A stretch of DNA of 64,000 nucleotides, from contig CAKPGL010000002.1 of the NCBI GenBank assembly GCA_934154785.1, positions 62,001-126,000 of the forward strand, given 5' to 3'. Shown in pieces: positions 43,448-51,622 of the stretch (positions within the stretch are counted from its first letter, which is position 1; each line of letters opens with the position of its first letter). The notes under the pieces are model-generated. The model was not told the DNA's origin. It worked only from the letters and a program-made list of their open reading frames with translations, and did no database searches. Made by a program: the position numbers and the translations under genes. Origin of the DNA: an uncultured Bacilli bacterium (GTDB lineage Bacteria > Bacillota_I > Bacilli_A > RF39 > UBA660).

Positions 43448-44641
43448 GTGAATCGTGAAGATTTTCCAATGTTAAAACAAAATATAGTTTATTTAGATAA
43501 TGGCGCAACAACATTTAAACCTTATGTTTTATGTCAAACTTTAAATGATTATTATATGAATTATACCGCTAATGCACATAGAGGAGACTATGATATTAGT
43601 TTAAAAGTAGATGAAATGTATGAAACTACTAGAAATAAAGTAAAAGATTTTATTAATGCTGAAAAACGTGAAGAAATAATATTTACTAGTGGTTCTACAG
43701 ATTCATTAAACAAAATCGTATTTGGATATTTTAAATATTATTTAAAAGAGAATGATGAGATTATTTTAAACAAAGCTGAACATGCTTCAAACATCCTACC
43801 TTGGGTAGAACTAGCTAGTGATTTAAATTTAACTATTAAATATGCTGAATTAAATGAAGAATATAGTCTTACTTTAGACGCTATAAAAGCTTGCGTTACT
43901 CCTAATACTAAAGTTATTTCTTTAGCACAAATTACTAATGTAGTAGGCGATGTACGTGATATAAAAAATATAATTAAATATGCTCACGAACGAGGTATCT
44001 TAGTAGTTGTAGATGGAGCTCAAAGCGTGCCACACATGAAAGTAGATGTTCAAGATTTAGATATAGACTTCTTAGCATTTTCTGCTCATAAAATGTGTGG
44101 ACCAACTGGTTTAGGCATTTTATATGGTAAAGAAAAATATTTAAATAATACACATCCTATCATCTTTGGTGGTGGAATGAATGCTACATTTACTAGTGAA
44201 AATGTACGAGTATATAAAGAAATACCTTATTCCTTAGAAGCAGGTACTCCTTCTATAGCGGATGTAATAGCGTTTTCTTCAATTATTGATTACTTAAATA
44301 ATATTGGTATGAAAAATATTGAAAAATATGAACAAGAATTAAAAGCATACGCTATAAATAAATTAGCAAATGTAAAAGACATTATAATTTATAATAAAAA
44401 TACTACAAGTGGAATTATAACTTTTAATATTAAAGATGTATTTGCTCAAGACTTAGCTATTTATTTAAATAAATATCACATCTGTGTTAGAGCAGGTAAC
44501 CATTGTACTAAAATGCTTAAAGAGGATTTAAATATTAAAAATACTTGTCGTGCTAGTTTTTATTTCTATAATACTAAAGAGGAAATTGATTATTTAGTAA
44601 AGGTGTTAAGTAATCCTAAATTAAAAGAAGAAATATTATAG
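43448..44641 (+). CDS. sufS: Cysteine desulfurase SufS
   Basis: 397 residues from GTG at 43448, because GGAGGTGAT ends four bases before it. VYLDNGATTFKP is the class V aminotransferase start; the PLP lysine is in FSAHKMCGPTGLG; the catalytic cysteine is in VRAGNHCTKML. It takes sulfur from cysteine for Fe-S clusters. Firmicutes usually have sufU next to sufS, but here an RNase J-like gene follows after a terminator. Confidence 0.95.
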   Translation: MNREDFPMLKQNIVYLDNGATTFKPYVLCQTLNDYYMNYTANAHRGDYDISLKVDEMYETTRNKVKDFINAEKREEIIFTSGSTDSLNKIVFGYFKYYLKENDEIILNKAEHASNILPWVELASDLNLTIKYAELNEEYSLTLDAIKACVTPNTKVISLAQITNVVGDVRDIKNIIKYAHERGILVVVDGAQSVPHMKVDVQDLDIDFLAFSAHKMCGPTGLGILYGKEKYLNNTHPIIFGGGMNATFTSENVRVYKEIPYSLEAGTPSIADVIAFSSIIDYLNNIGMKNIEKYEQELKAYAINKLANVKDIIIYNKNTTSGIITFNIKDVFAQDLAIYLNKYHICVRAGNHCTKMLKEDLNIKNTCRASFYFYNTKEEIDYLVKVLSNPKLKEEIL

Positions 44642-44650
44642 TAGACATTA

Positions 44651-44677
44651 AAAAGGTAGACTTTCTCTACTTTTTTT
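44651..44677 (+). terminator. Terminator of the suf operon
   Basis: AAAAGGTAGA (44651-44660) with TCTACTTTTT from 44666, loop CTTTC. The T run leads into the next promoter. Confidence 0.8.
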
Positions 44678-44685
44678 GTTATAAT
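44677..44685 (+). promoter_or_regulatory. Extended -10 fused to the suf terminator
   Basis: TGTTATAAT whose first T is the last T of the terminator tract. Confidence 0.5.
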
Positions 44686-44729
44686 TGTTTAGTCCTAAAA
44701 AGAAATTTATTAAAGGAAAGGAGTATTTT

Positions 44730-46376
44730 ATGAGTAAAATAAAAATATTTAGTTTAGGTGGATTAAATGAAATTGGAAAAAACATGTATGTAATAGAAGT
44801 TGATAAAGATATATTTGTATTCGATGCGGGTTTAAAATATGCTGATGATTCAATGTTAGGAGTAGATTATGTAATACCTAATTATGATTATCTAAAAGCA
44901 AATAAAGATCGTATAAAAGGTATTTTTATTACACATGGTCATGAACAACAAATGGGGGCTTTATCTGATATTTTAATAGATATACCTGATTTAAAAATAT
45001 ATGGAACTAGTTTTACATTAGAAGTAATTAAAAATCAATTATTAGAAGACGGAATAAAAAATAGTAATTTAATAGAGGTAAAACCACATCATAAATTAAA
45101 TTTAGGTGTTTGTAGTATTTTCCCTATAACTTTGACACACTCTGTACCAGATTCAGTAGGTTATGTTTTATATACACTAGATGGTGCTATATTCTATACT
45201 GGTAACTTTGTTTTTGATTCTACTATGATGGGAGCATATAAAACAGATATTGGTAAATTAGCGTATGTAGGAAAACAAGGCGTATTATGCTTACTTAGTG
45301 AGTCTATGTATGCTGATAAGAAAGGGTATACTTCGCCAAATCATAGAGCATCAGGAATAATTAAAGAAACTTTAGGTATAAATAATGGACGTATATTATT
45401 TAATATATCTAGTTCACAATTATATCGTATTCAAGAATTATTTACAGAGATTATGAAAACCAGTCGTCATGTAATTATAATGGGTAAGAGTTTAGAACAA
45501 GTTGTTTTAAAATCTATTGATAAAGGATATATCAATTTTGATAAGACTAGAATATCTAATATTCATCAAGCTGATGATCCTAATGTAGTAGTAATAATTT
45601 CTGATGAAAGAGAAAAACCCTTTTCTAATATTAAAAGAATTATTAAAGGGTACGATAAATTTGTTACAATTACTAATAAAGATACAGTAGTTTTTGCATC
45701 TCCAGTATATGAGGGTATGGAAAAGAGTTCTACTAAGGTATTAGATGATATTGCTAAAATAGGTGCTAATATAATAACATTACCAGAGAAAAAATATTTA
45801 TCTTATCATGCTTCTAGTGAAGATTTGATGTTAATGTTAGATTTAATGCAACCAAAATATTATTTTCCTATAAATGGTGAATATCGCCATCAGGTTGCTA
45901 ATAAAGAAGTAGCGATGCAAATAGGAATGAAAGAAGAAAATATTATCTTAAGTTTAAATGGTGATGTTTCAATATTTAATAATGGTGTTTTAAATCCTAC
46001 TAAGGAGAAAGTAAAAACAGATGAAATTTTAATAGATGGTAAATCTAATGGTGATATAGGTGAATTAGTATTAAAAGACCGTGAACTTTTAAGTGATAAT
46101 GGTATAGTTATAGTAACCGCTACTTTAGAAAAAGTAGGTAAAAAAGTATTGGCGGGTCCAGAAGTATTAACTAGAGGATTTATTTATGTTAAAGAAAGCA
46201 ATGATTTAATTAAAGAAGCAGAAAATATTTCTGCTAGTATAATCGAGGCAAATACTAAACATAATTATGTTGATTATAACAATATTAAAATTGAAATTCG
46301 TGATAAAGTAGGTAAATATTTTTATGACCAAACAGAATGTAAACCAATGATTTTAGTCGTAATACAAGAAATTTAG
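44730..46376 (+). CDS. RNase J homologue with degenerate active site (RNase J2-like)
   Basis: 548 residues from the ATG at 44730, preceded by AAAGGAG. The overall text is RNase J: SLGGLNEIGKNMYVIE, beta-CASP domain, and a PINGEYRH segment. However, the metal motif HGHxDH reads HGHEQQ, the TGDF motif reads TGNF, and the SGH of HxSGH is missing (YHASSEDL). So several metal ligands are lost. In B. subtilis, RNase J2 is a similar weak paralogue that works in complex with J1. The likely role is a structural partner for an active RNase J elsewhere. Confidence 0.85.
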   Translation: MSKIKIFSLGGLNEIGKNMYVIEVDKDIFVFDAGLKYADDSMLGVDYVIPNYDYLKANKDRIKGIFITHGHEQQMGALSDILIDIPDLKIYGTSFTLEVIKNQLLEDGIKNSNLIEVKPHHKLNLGVCSIFPITLTHSVPDSVGYVLYTLDGAIFYTGNFVFDSTMMGAYKTDIGKLAYVGKQGVLCLLSESMYADKKGYTSPNHRASGIIKETLGINNGRILFNISSSQLYRIQELFTEIMKTSRHVIIMGKSLEQVVLKSIDKGYINFDKTRISNIHQADDPNVVVIISDEREKPFSNIKRIIKGYDKFVTITNKDTVVFASPVYEGMEKSSTKVLDDIAKIGANIITLPEKKYLSYHASSEDLMLMLDLMQPKYYFPINGEYRHQVANKEVAMQIGMKEENIILSLNGDVSIFNNGVLNPTKEKVKTDEILIDGKSNGDIGELVLKDRELLSDNGIVIVTATLEKVGKKVLAGPEVLTRGFIYVKESNDLIKEAENISASIIEANTKHNYVDYNNIKIEIRDKVGKYFYDQTECKPMILVVIQEI

Positions 46377-46392
46377 TTTTCTTGTATTTTTT
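46363..46392 (+). terminator. Terminator overlapping the end of the RNase J-like gene
   Basis: TACAAGAAA (46363-46371) with TTTCTTGTA (46378-46386), then T run; the TAG stop is in the loop. Confidence 0.75.
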
Positions 46393-46441
46393 AGATTTAC
46401 TAAACTAATTTGTTTTAGTATAATAAAAAAGGAGATGAAAT

Positions 46442-46849
46442 ATGTTAGTAGGTAGTTATGGCTCTTTAGTAATGAAAGATAATACTATTAAAATCCCTAA
46501 AAAGTTACAAGGTGATTTTAAGAGTAGTATAATTGTAAGTTTTGATGCAAGTTTAGAATGTATTGTTATTATACCTATAGAGCGCTTGCCAAAGATTCAA
46601 AAAAAAGCAGAAAAAGCAAATAGTATGTTTGTTTCAATACTAAATAATTCAAAAACTTATTTGGTAGAAAAACCTGAAGTCTTAAAGATAGACCCAAATT
46701 TTCTGCAATTGGCAGGTATAAAAAGGGAATGTGTATTTTTAGGAATGTTAGATTATGTAGAACTTTGGGATAAAGAGAAGTTTGAGTCCTACTTTGCTAA
46801 TATGGATGAAGAATACATTAAAGAGCAATTAAAAAAGTTTGGATTTTAA
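46442..46849 (+). CDS. Divergent MraZ paralogue
   Basis: 135 residues, ATG preceded by GGAGATGAAAT. Two SpoVT/AbrB-like swapped-hairpin units align by eye with the MraZ encoded next (start MLVGSYGSL; end LAGIKRECVFLGMLDYVELWDKEKFESYF). But the DNA-contact motif DEKGRIVIPVKLR of normal MraZ is reduced to KDNTIKIPKKLQ, and DKQGRL in the second unit is lost (KIDPNFL). It may bind another site or regulate the neighbouring MraZ by mixed oligomers (inference). It has its own promoter-like TATAAT upstream and a terminator downstream. Confidence 0.75.
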   Translation: MLVGSYGSLVMKDNTIKIPKKLQGDFKSSIIVSFDASLECIVIIPIERLPKIQKKAEKANSMFVSILNNSKTYLVEKPEVLKIDPNFLQLAGIKRECVFLGMLDYVELWDKEKFESYFANMDEEYIKEQLKKFGF

Positions 46850-46854
46850 TTAAT

Positions 46855-46890
46855 AATCATTTGATTTAATTCAAGTGATTTTTATTTTTA
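46855..46890 (+). terminator. Terminator between the two mraZ genes
   Basis: AATCATTTGA (46855-46864) with TCAAGTGATT (46871-46880), one G-U, then TTTATTTTT. Confidence 0.75.
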
Positions 46891-46920
46891 GGAAAAATTA
46901 ATAAAAAAGTGTAAAAAACA

Positions 46921-46949
46921 TTTACAAAAAGGGAATAAAATAGTACAAT
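46921..46949 (+). promoter_or_regulatory. mraZ operon promoter
   Basis: TTTACA (46921-46926), 17 bases, TACAAT (46944-46949); it is followed directly by the GTGG repeats. Confidence 0.7.
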
Positions 46950-46950
46950 T

Positions 46951-46990
46951 GTGGTAGATAGTGGACGATAGTGGGGAAAAGTGGTGATTA
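46951..46990 (+). promoter_or_regulatory. MraZ operator: four GTGG repeats at 10-bp spacing
   Basis: GTGGT, GTGGA, GTGGG and GTGGT begin at 46951, 46961, 46971 and 46981. MraZ is known to bind short TGGG/GTGG direct repeats in front of its own gene. Here they cover the expected transcription start and the last repeat contains the mraZ ribosome site (GGTGAT). Confidence 0.88.
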
Positions 46991-46993
46991 TAC

Positions 46994-47428
46994 ATGTTTC
47001 TGGGTTCTTATTATTATACAATTGATGAAAAAGGAAGAATTGTTATTCCTGTAAAGTTACGTGCAGATTTGGGTAACGAATTTATTCTTACTTGTGACTT
47101 AGATGGATGTTTATCACTTTATCCTAAAGCATCTTGGAATGTAATTATTGCTAAATACAAAGAATTACCAAATGTAAAAAATGCTCGTGCATATTTACGT
47201 TTTGTGTTATCGTCTGCTAGTAACTGCCAACTAGATAAACAAGGTCGATTAAGCATTAATTCTAATTTAATTCAATACGCAGGTATAAAGAAAGAATGTA
47301 TCATAATGGGTGTAGATGATCACCTAGAAATTTGGAGTAAGGAAAGATGGAATGAATTCCTTGCTAATAATCAAGATAATTTAGTAGCGATGGCTGATGA
47401 ATTATTTTATGGTACAAGTAATAAATAA
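46994..47428 (+). CDS. mraZ: Transcriptional regulator MraZ
   Basis: 144 residues, full length. MFLGSYYYTIDEKGRIVIP and LDKQGRLSIN are the two conserved DNA-contact loops of the tandem AbrB-like domains. It represses or tunes the division/wall cluster and itself. The ribosome site GGTGAT overlaps the last operator repeat. rsmH begins 2 bases after the stop, as in most dcw clusters. Confidence 0.95.
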   Translation: MFLGSYYYTIDEKGRIVIPVKLRADLGNEFILTCDLDGCLSLYPKASWNVIIAKYKELPNVKNARAYLRFVLSSASNCQLDKQGRLSINSNLIQYAGIKKECIIMGVDDHLEIWSKERWNEFLANNQDNLVAMADELFYGTSNK

Positions 47429-47430
47429 GT

Positions 47431-48348
47431 ATGCATATTAGTGTTTTATTAAACGAAAGTATTGAATATTTAAATTTAAAAGAAGATAGTGTAATAGTTG
47501 ACTGTACACTAGGTTATGGTGGTCATAGTAGTAATGTGCTAAAGGAAATTAAAAAGGGGTTTCTTTTCGCCTTTGATCAGGATGAAGAAGCTATTAAATT
47601 TAGTAATAAAAGACTAAGCGAAATTGCTTCTAATTATGAAATTATTTATAGTAATTTTGTAAATATAAAAAAAGAATTAGAAAAAAGAAATGTTAAAGAG
47701 GTAGATGGTATTTTATATGATTTAGGAGTATCATCGCCACAACTTGATCAAGCTGATAGAGGATTTAGTTTTCATAATGATGCAGTCTTAGATATGCGTA
47801 TGGATAAAAATCAAAGTTTGTCAGCACTAACTGTAGTAAATGAGTATTCTTTATCTGATTTAATAAGAATATTTCGTGACTATGGTGAAGAAAAATATGC
47901 TAGTAGTATTGCTAAAAAGATAGTTGACTATCGAAGTAATAAAGAAATTAGAACTACTGGCGAATTAGTAGACATAATTAAAACTGGTGTACCAGAAAAA
48001 TATAGAAGAGAACATCATCCAGCAAGAAAAGTATTTCAAGCGATTAGGATTGAGGTAAATCATGAATTAGATGTTTTTGAAAGTAGTTTAAAGCAAGCTT
48101 TAGATTTAATCAAAATTGGTGGTCGAATTTGTGTTATTACTTTCCATTCTTTGGAAGATAGAATTTGTAAAAATATATTTAAAGAAGTTAGTAGTGTTCC
48201 AAAAGAATTAGCGGGGTTACCAATAATTCCAAAAGAATATCAGCCTAAGTATAAAGTTATCGCTAATATAGCACCAACCAATACAGAAATAGATGAAAAT
48301 ATACGTTCAAGAAGTGCTAGACTTCGTGTAATAGAAAGGGTAAGATAA
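47431..48348 (+). CDS. rsmH: 16S rRNA (cytosine-1402-N4) methyltransferase
   Basis: 305 residues. HISVLLNESIEYLN start, SAM site DCTLGYGGHS, LGVSSPQLDQADRGFSF and the ending CVITFHSLEDRI are the RsmH (MraW) marks. It methylates C1402 of 16S rRNA together with RsmI. Position between mraZ and ftsL is standard. Confidence 0.96.
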   Translation: MHISVLLNESIEYLNLKEDSVIVDCTLGYGGHSSNVLKEIKKGFLFAFDQDEEAIKFSNKRLSEIASNYEIIYSNFVNIKKELEKRNVKEVDGILYDLGVSSPQLDQADRGFSFHNDAVLDMRMDKNQSLSALTVVNEYSLSDLIRIFRDYGEEKYASSIAKKIVDYRSNKEIRTTGELVDIIKTGVPEKYRREHHPARKVFQAIRIEVNHELDVFESSLKQALDLIKIGGRICVITFHSLEDRICKNIFKEVSSVPKELAGLPIIPKEYQPKYKVIANIAPTNTEIDENIRSRSARLRVIERVR

Positions 48349-48349
48349 A

Positions 48350-48640
48350 ATGAAAAAAAGAAAAATTGCAAAATTTACTAAAGGTGAAAAATTGCTTTAT
48401 TGTTTTACTGCTTTTTCTATTGTAGCTATATTTTTAATAAAGATATTTTGTGGTGCTGGTGTTAGTAATCTAAAAATGAGTATTGAAAAAACGGAATATA
48501 AAATAAATAACCAAAAGAAAACTAATGAGAGTTTAACTATGAAAGTTAATGAACTTACTTCTTTTGATAATATAAAAGAAGTAATTGAAGATTTAGGACT
48601 TGCCTATAACAACGAAAATATTATTATAATAGATAAATAA
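48350..48640 (+). CDS. ftsL: Cell division protein FtsL
   Basis: 96 residues, begins 1 base after rsmH. Basic cytosolic start, one membrane helix (about 15-35), then a coiled-coil outside region, the FtsL shape; sequence identity in this family is always low, so the call rests on shape and position. It should join DivIB (55 kb) at the septum. Unlike usual clusters, no penicillin-binding protein gene follows; a terminator does. Confidence 0.85.
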   Translation: MKKRKIAKFTKGEKLLYCFTAFSIVAIFLIKIFCGAGVSNLKMSIEKTEYKINNQKKTNESLTMKVNELTSFDNIKEVIEDLGLAYNNENIIIIDK

Positions 48641-48665
48641 CTGCTTTTTAAATAAGCAGTTTTAT
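48639..48665 (+). terminator. Terminator after ftsL
   Basis: AACTGCTT (48639-48646) with AAGCAGTT (48654-48661), then a short T-rich tract. The stop codon overlaps the stem. Confidence 0.7.
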
Positions 48666-48805
48666 TATATACTTCTGATACTTTAACTTTAATGATGCTA
48701 TTAGAAGAAAATATTAACGTATTTGAGATAACAATTTTTATAGACAATGTAACATATACTATAGGTACAAGTATAAAACCAATCAAAACAAAATATAAAT
48801 ATTAG
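48656..48805 (+). other. Short open stretch between two terminators, possible gene remnant
   Basis: An open frame of 49 codons (ATG at 48692) without a ribosome site ends exactly where the next terminator stem starts. The reading has a TSDTLTLMMLL and VTYTIGTSIKPIKT flavour but no family is recognised. It may be the tail of a deleted gene. Confidence 0.2.
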
Positions 48806-48838
48806 AAAATTAGCTTAATAATAATGCTAATTTTTTAA
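48806..48838. terminator. Terminator-like hairpin before the rpsB promoter
   Basis: AAAATTAGC (48806-48814) with GCTAATTTT (48826-48834), T run after it. Could work on both strands. Confidence 0.65.
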
Positions 48839-48855
48839 AATTTGTATAAAATTAC

Positions 48856-48883
48856 TTGTAAATACATAAAATTATGATATAAT
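48856..48883 (+). promoter_or_regulatory. rpsB promoter
   Basis: TTGTAA (48856-48861), 16 bases, TATAAT (48878-48883) preceded by TGA (extended -10). Confidence 0.6.
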
Positions 48884-48889
48884 AATCTT

Positions 48890-48987
48890 GGCTTTTTAAA
48901 AAACATGTAAGTGAATTTTTATGCCTAGTGCCAATTGGTGGTGTAACTTAGAAACTTACAGAAGTAATAACAAAAGGAGGAATAAAA
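48890..48987 (+). promoter_or_regulatory. Structured mRNA leader of rpsB, possible S2 autoregulatory site
   Basis: About 98 transcribed bases before the S2 start, long for this genome. GTAAGT (near 48908) can pair with ACTTAC (near 48954), enclosing GTGCCAATTGGTGGTGTAAC, where further small stems are possible. Ribosomal protein S2 regulates its own mRNA in several bacteria; whether this leader does is inference. Confidence 0.4.
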
Positions 48988-50010
48988 ATGACAGTTGTGT
49001 CTATGAATTATTTATTAGAAGCTGGTGTTCACTTTGGACATCAAACAAAAAGATGGAATCCAAAAATGAAGGAATACATCTTTACTTCAAGAGATGATAT
49101 TTATATTATCGATTTACAAAAGACTGCTAAGAAGATTGAAGAAGCATATGCTGCACTTAAAACTATTGCTGAAAATGGTGGTAAAGTTTTATTTGTAGGA
49201 ACTAGAAAACAAGCTAGTGAAGCTACTAAGGAAGAAGCTTTAAGAAGTAATTCTTATTATGTAGCAGAACGTTGGTTAGGTGGAACTTTAACTAACTTCA
49301 AAACTATTCGTAGAAGAGTTAAACGTTTAGACGAAATTGAAAAAATGGAAAAAGATGGTACATTTGATTTACTTCCTAAAAAAGAAGTTATCGGATTAAA
49401 GAAAGAATACGATAAGTTAAATAAATTATTATGTGGAATTAGAGAAATGAACAAATTACCAGATGCTTTATTTATAGTAGATCCTTCTAAAGAAGAAATT
49501 GCTATTAAAGAAGCTAGAATTTTAGGAATTCCAGTATTTGGTATTGTTGATACTAACTGTGATCCTGATATGGTAGATTATGTAATTCCAGGTAATGATG
49601 ATGCTATTCGTGCTGTAAAATTAATTATTGGTGTTATGGCTAATGCTATAGTTGAAGCACAAGGTGGTAAATTAGTTGATTTCGTAAGTTCTGATAAAGA
49701 AACAAAAGATGCTAGTGAAATTATGCAAAAAGCAGTAGATTCTGTTAAGAAAAAAGAAGATAGACCTAGAAGATTTGAAGAAGGTCGTAATAATAGAAGA
49801 TTTGATAATAAAAAATCATCAGAAAAAGTAGAAACTAAAAAAGAAGAAGCTAAAAAAGAACAACCAAAAGAAGTTAAAGAACCTGTTAAAAAAGCCGTTG
49901 TTGATTTATCAACAAAAACAGTAAGTGAACTTCGTGATATGGCAAAAGAAAAAGATATCAAAGGTTATTCTACAATGAAAAAAGCTGAATTAATTGAAGC
50001 TTTAAATTAA
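48988..50010 (+). CDS. rpsB: Ribosomal protein uS2 with C-terminal SAP/Rho-N-like extension
   Basis: 340 residues against the usual 235-260. Residues 1-about 235 are a complete S2 ([56 protein letters not shown]). Then comes a charged Lys/Glu/Arg linker of about 70 residues. The last 35 residues, [22 protein letters not shown] and the [10 protein letters not shown] end, look like a SAP or Rho N-terminal nucleic-acid-binding helix-extended-loop-helix. The base of the 30S head-body junction is the place of S2. The extension could bind rRNA or DNA; function unknown. ATG preceded by AAGGAGG. Confidence 0.95.
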   Translation: MTVVSMNYLLEAGVHFGHQTKRWNPKMKEYIFTSRDDIYIIDLQKTAKKIEEAYAALKTIAENGGKVLFVGTRKQASEATKEEALRSNSYYVAERWLGGTLTNFKTIRRRVKRLDEIEKMEKDGTFDLLPKKEVIGLKKEYDKLNKLLCGIREMNKLPDALFIVDPSKEEIAIKEARILGIPVFGIVDTNCDPDMVDYVIPGNDDAIRAVKLIIGVMANAIVEAQGGKLVDFVSSDKETKDASEIMQKAVDSVKKKEDRPRRFEEGRNNRRFDNKKSSEKVETKKEEAKKEQPKEVKEPVKKAVVDLSTKTVSELRDMAKEKDIKGYSTMKKAELIEALN

Positions 50011-50017
50011 AACTACT

Positions 50018-50044
50018 AAAGGGATGATTACATCCCTTTTATTT
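50018..50044 (+). terminator. Attenuator between rpsB and tsf
   Basis: AAAGGGATG (50018-50026) with CATCCCTTT (50031-50039), ATTA loop, T-rich tail. rpsB-tsf hairpins commonly reduce tsf levels. Confidence 0.8.
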
Positions 50045-50065
50045 ATATTTTAGAGGAGGTTAATT

Positions 50066-50944
50066 ATGATAACTGCTAGTTTAGTAAAAGAATTAAGAGA
50101 AAAAAGTGGTGCCGGAATGCTTGATTGCAAAAAAGCACTAGAAGCAAATAATGGTAACATTGATGCTGCTATGGATTGGTTAAGAGAAAAAGGTATTTCT
50201 AAGGCTGCTAAAAAAGCTGACCGTATTGCTGCTGAAGGTTTAGCTGCAATCATGGTTGAAGGAGATACCGCTGCTATAGTAGAAGTAAACTCAGAAACAG
50301 ATTTCGTAGCAAAAAATCCAGAATTCATTGGAATGGTAGATACTATTTTAAAAGCTATTATTGCTGGTAATCCACAAACTGAAGAAGATGTTTTAGCACT
50401 AACTACTGAAGAAGGTACAGTTAATGATTTAATCGTTAATAAGACCGCTAAAATTGGTGAAAAATTAAGTTTTAGAAGATTTGCTCGTATTACAAAGAGT
50501 GCTGATGAATCATTTGGTTCATATATCCATGCTGGTGGAAAGATTGCTGTTTTAACAGTTTTAAAGGGAGCAAATGCAGAAGTTGCTAAAGATGTAGCAA
50601 TGCATGCTGCTGCAATGCGTCCACTTTATGTTCGTTCAACAGATGTACCTGCTGATGTTCTTGAAAAAGAAAAAGAAATTATTAAAGAACAATTAATAAA
50701 TGAAGGTAAACCAGCTGATAAAGTTGAAATGATAATGGGTGGAAAAGTAAATAAATACTATGAAGAAGTTTGCTTAGAAAATCAAATTTTCATTAAGGCT
50801 GAAAACAAAGAAACTGTTGCAAAATATGTTCAAACTAATGGTGGACAAATCATTGATATGATTCGTTACGAAGTAGGCGAAGGTATGCAAAAAAGAGAAG
50901 AGAACTTTGCTGAAGAAGTAGCTAAACAAATGGAAGGTAAATAG
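50066..50944 (+). CDS. tsf: Elongation factor Ts
   Basis: 292 residues. VKELREKSGAGMLDCKKAL is the UBA-like start that contacts EF-Tu, EVNSETDFVAKN and HAAAMRPLYV are the core signatures. It recycles EF-Tu-GDP. It follows rpsB as in nearly all bacteria. GGAGG ribosome site. Confidence 0.97.
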   Translation: MITASLVKELREKSGAGMLDCKKALEANNGNIDAAMDWLREKGISKAAKKADRIAAEGLAAIMVEGDTAAIVEVNSETDFVAKNPEFIGMVDTILKAIIAGNPQTEEDVLALTTEEGTVNDLIVNKTAKIGEKLSFRRFARITKSADESFGSYIHAGGKIAVLTVLKGANAEVAKDVAMHAAAMRPLYVRSTDVPADVLEKEKEIIKEQLINEGKPADKVEMIMGGKVNKYYEEVCLENQIFIKAENKETVAKYVQTNGGQIIDMIRYEVGEGMQKREENFAEEVAKQMEGK

Positions 50945-50963
50945 AAGTTTATCTTCTTTTTAA
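50944..50963 (+). terminator. Weak terminator after tsf
   Basis: AGAAG with CTTCT around TTTAT, then five T. Confidence 0.5.
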
Positions 50964-50968
50964 TACAA

Positions 50969-51622
50969 GTGTTAGATATAAAATATTATTCTAAATTAAA
51001 GCAACAGTATGCTTCAGCATTAGGAATGGATTCTAATAATGCTGTTACAGAAGAGGTTTTATCATGGAACTATAATAACGAGATAAATGCCGAGTTCTAT
51101 AAATCAGCACTATTATCTAATTTAATTTTTTACTTTGATAGTAATTATGTTGAACTTGGAAAAGGTGCTTTTGATACTATTTTATCTGAAGATGATAAAG
51201 CAATTATTTCTAGTGAGTTTAATTATACATTTAATGGCGATCATTTTAAAGGTAGAATATTTACTAATAATATTCAATTTAATAGTGTACCTTATGTATT
51301 AACTGAAAATAAAGAAACTAGAAGTTTCAAAATTTATAAATTTGATGAAGGTACTAAGTTTTTTACTCAAAATGTATATAGTTATGCGAATTTAGAACAA
51401 ATGCGTGCGTTGAGTACCTTTGATAATGAAATAATAGTAGGTGCATTTGGTAATATAAATGATAAGGATAGACTAGCTAAGATTAAGATATTAAGAGATT
51501 TTAAAAACAGTTTATTAAGTGGTAATAGTAAAGAATACTATTATTATCAAAATGATAGTTATTCTTATTTCATTCAAAATATACCAGTTACACATAAAAA
51601 GAAGACATTACATAATAAGTAA
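50969..51622 (+). CDS. Protein of unknown function downstream of tsf
   Basis: 217 residues if GTG at 50969 is the start; no ribosome site precedes it and an internal ATG (51026) is an alternative, so the start is uncertain. It is cytosolic, mixed alpha/beta, with many Tyr, Phe and Asn. The text FDSNYVELGKGAFDTILSE and a FDEGTKFFTQNVYSY part are not recognised. It converges with yigZ and the two genes overlap by 15 bases. Confidence 0.55.
   Translation: MLDIKYYSKLKQQYASALGMDSNNAVTEEVLSWNYNNEINAEFYKSALLSNLIFYFDSNYVELGKGAFDTILSEDDKAIISSEFNYTFNGDHFKGRIFTNNIQFNSVPYVLTENKETRSFKIYKFDEGTKFFTQNVYSYANLEQMRALSTFDNEIIVGAFGNINDKDRLAKIKILRDFKNSLLSGNSKEYYYYQNDSYSYFIQNIPVTHKKKTLHNK

Noticed and set aside
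48604..48786. 60-codon frame on the minus strand after ftsL
   Set aside because: It overlaps ftsL and its terminator, has no ribosome site and reads as hydrophobic AT-rich noise.
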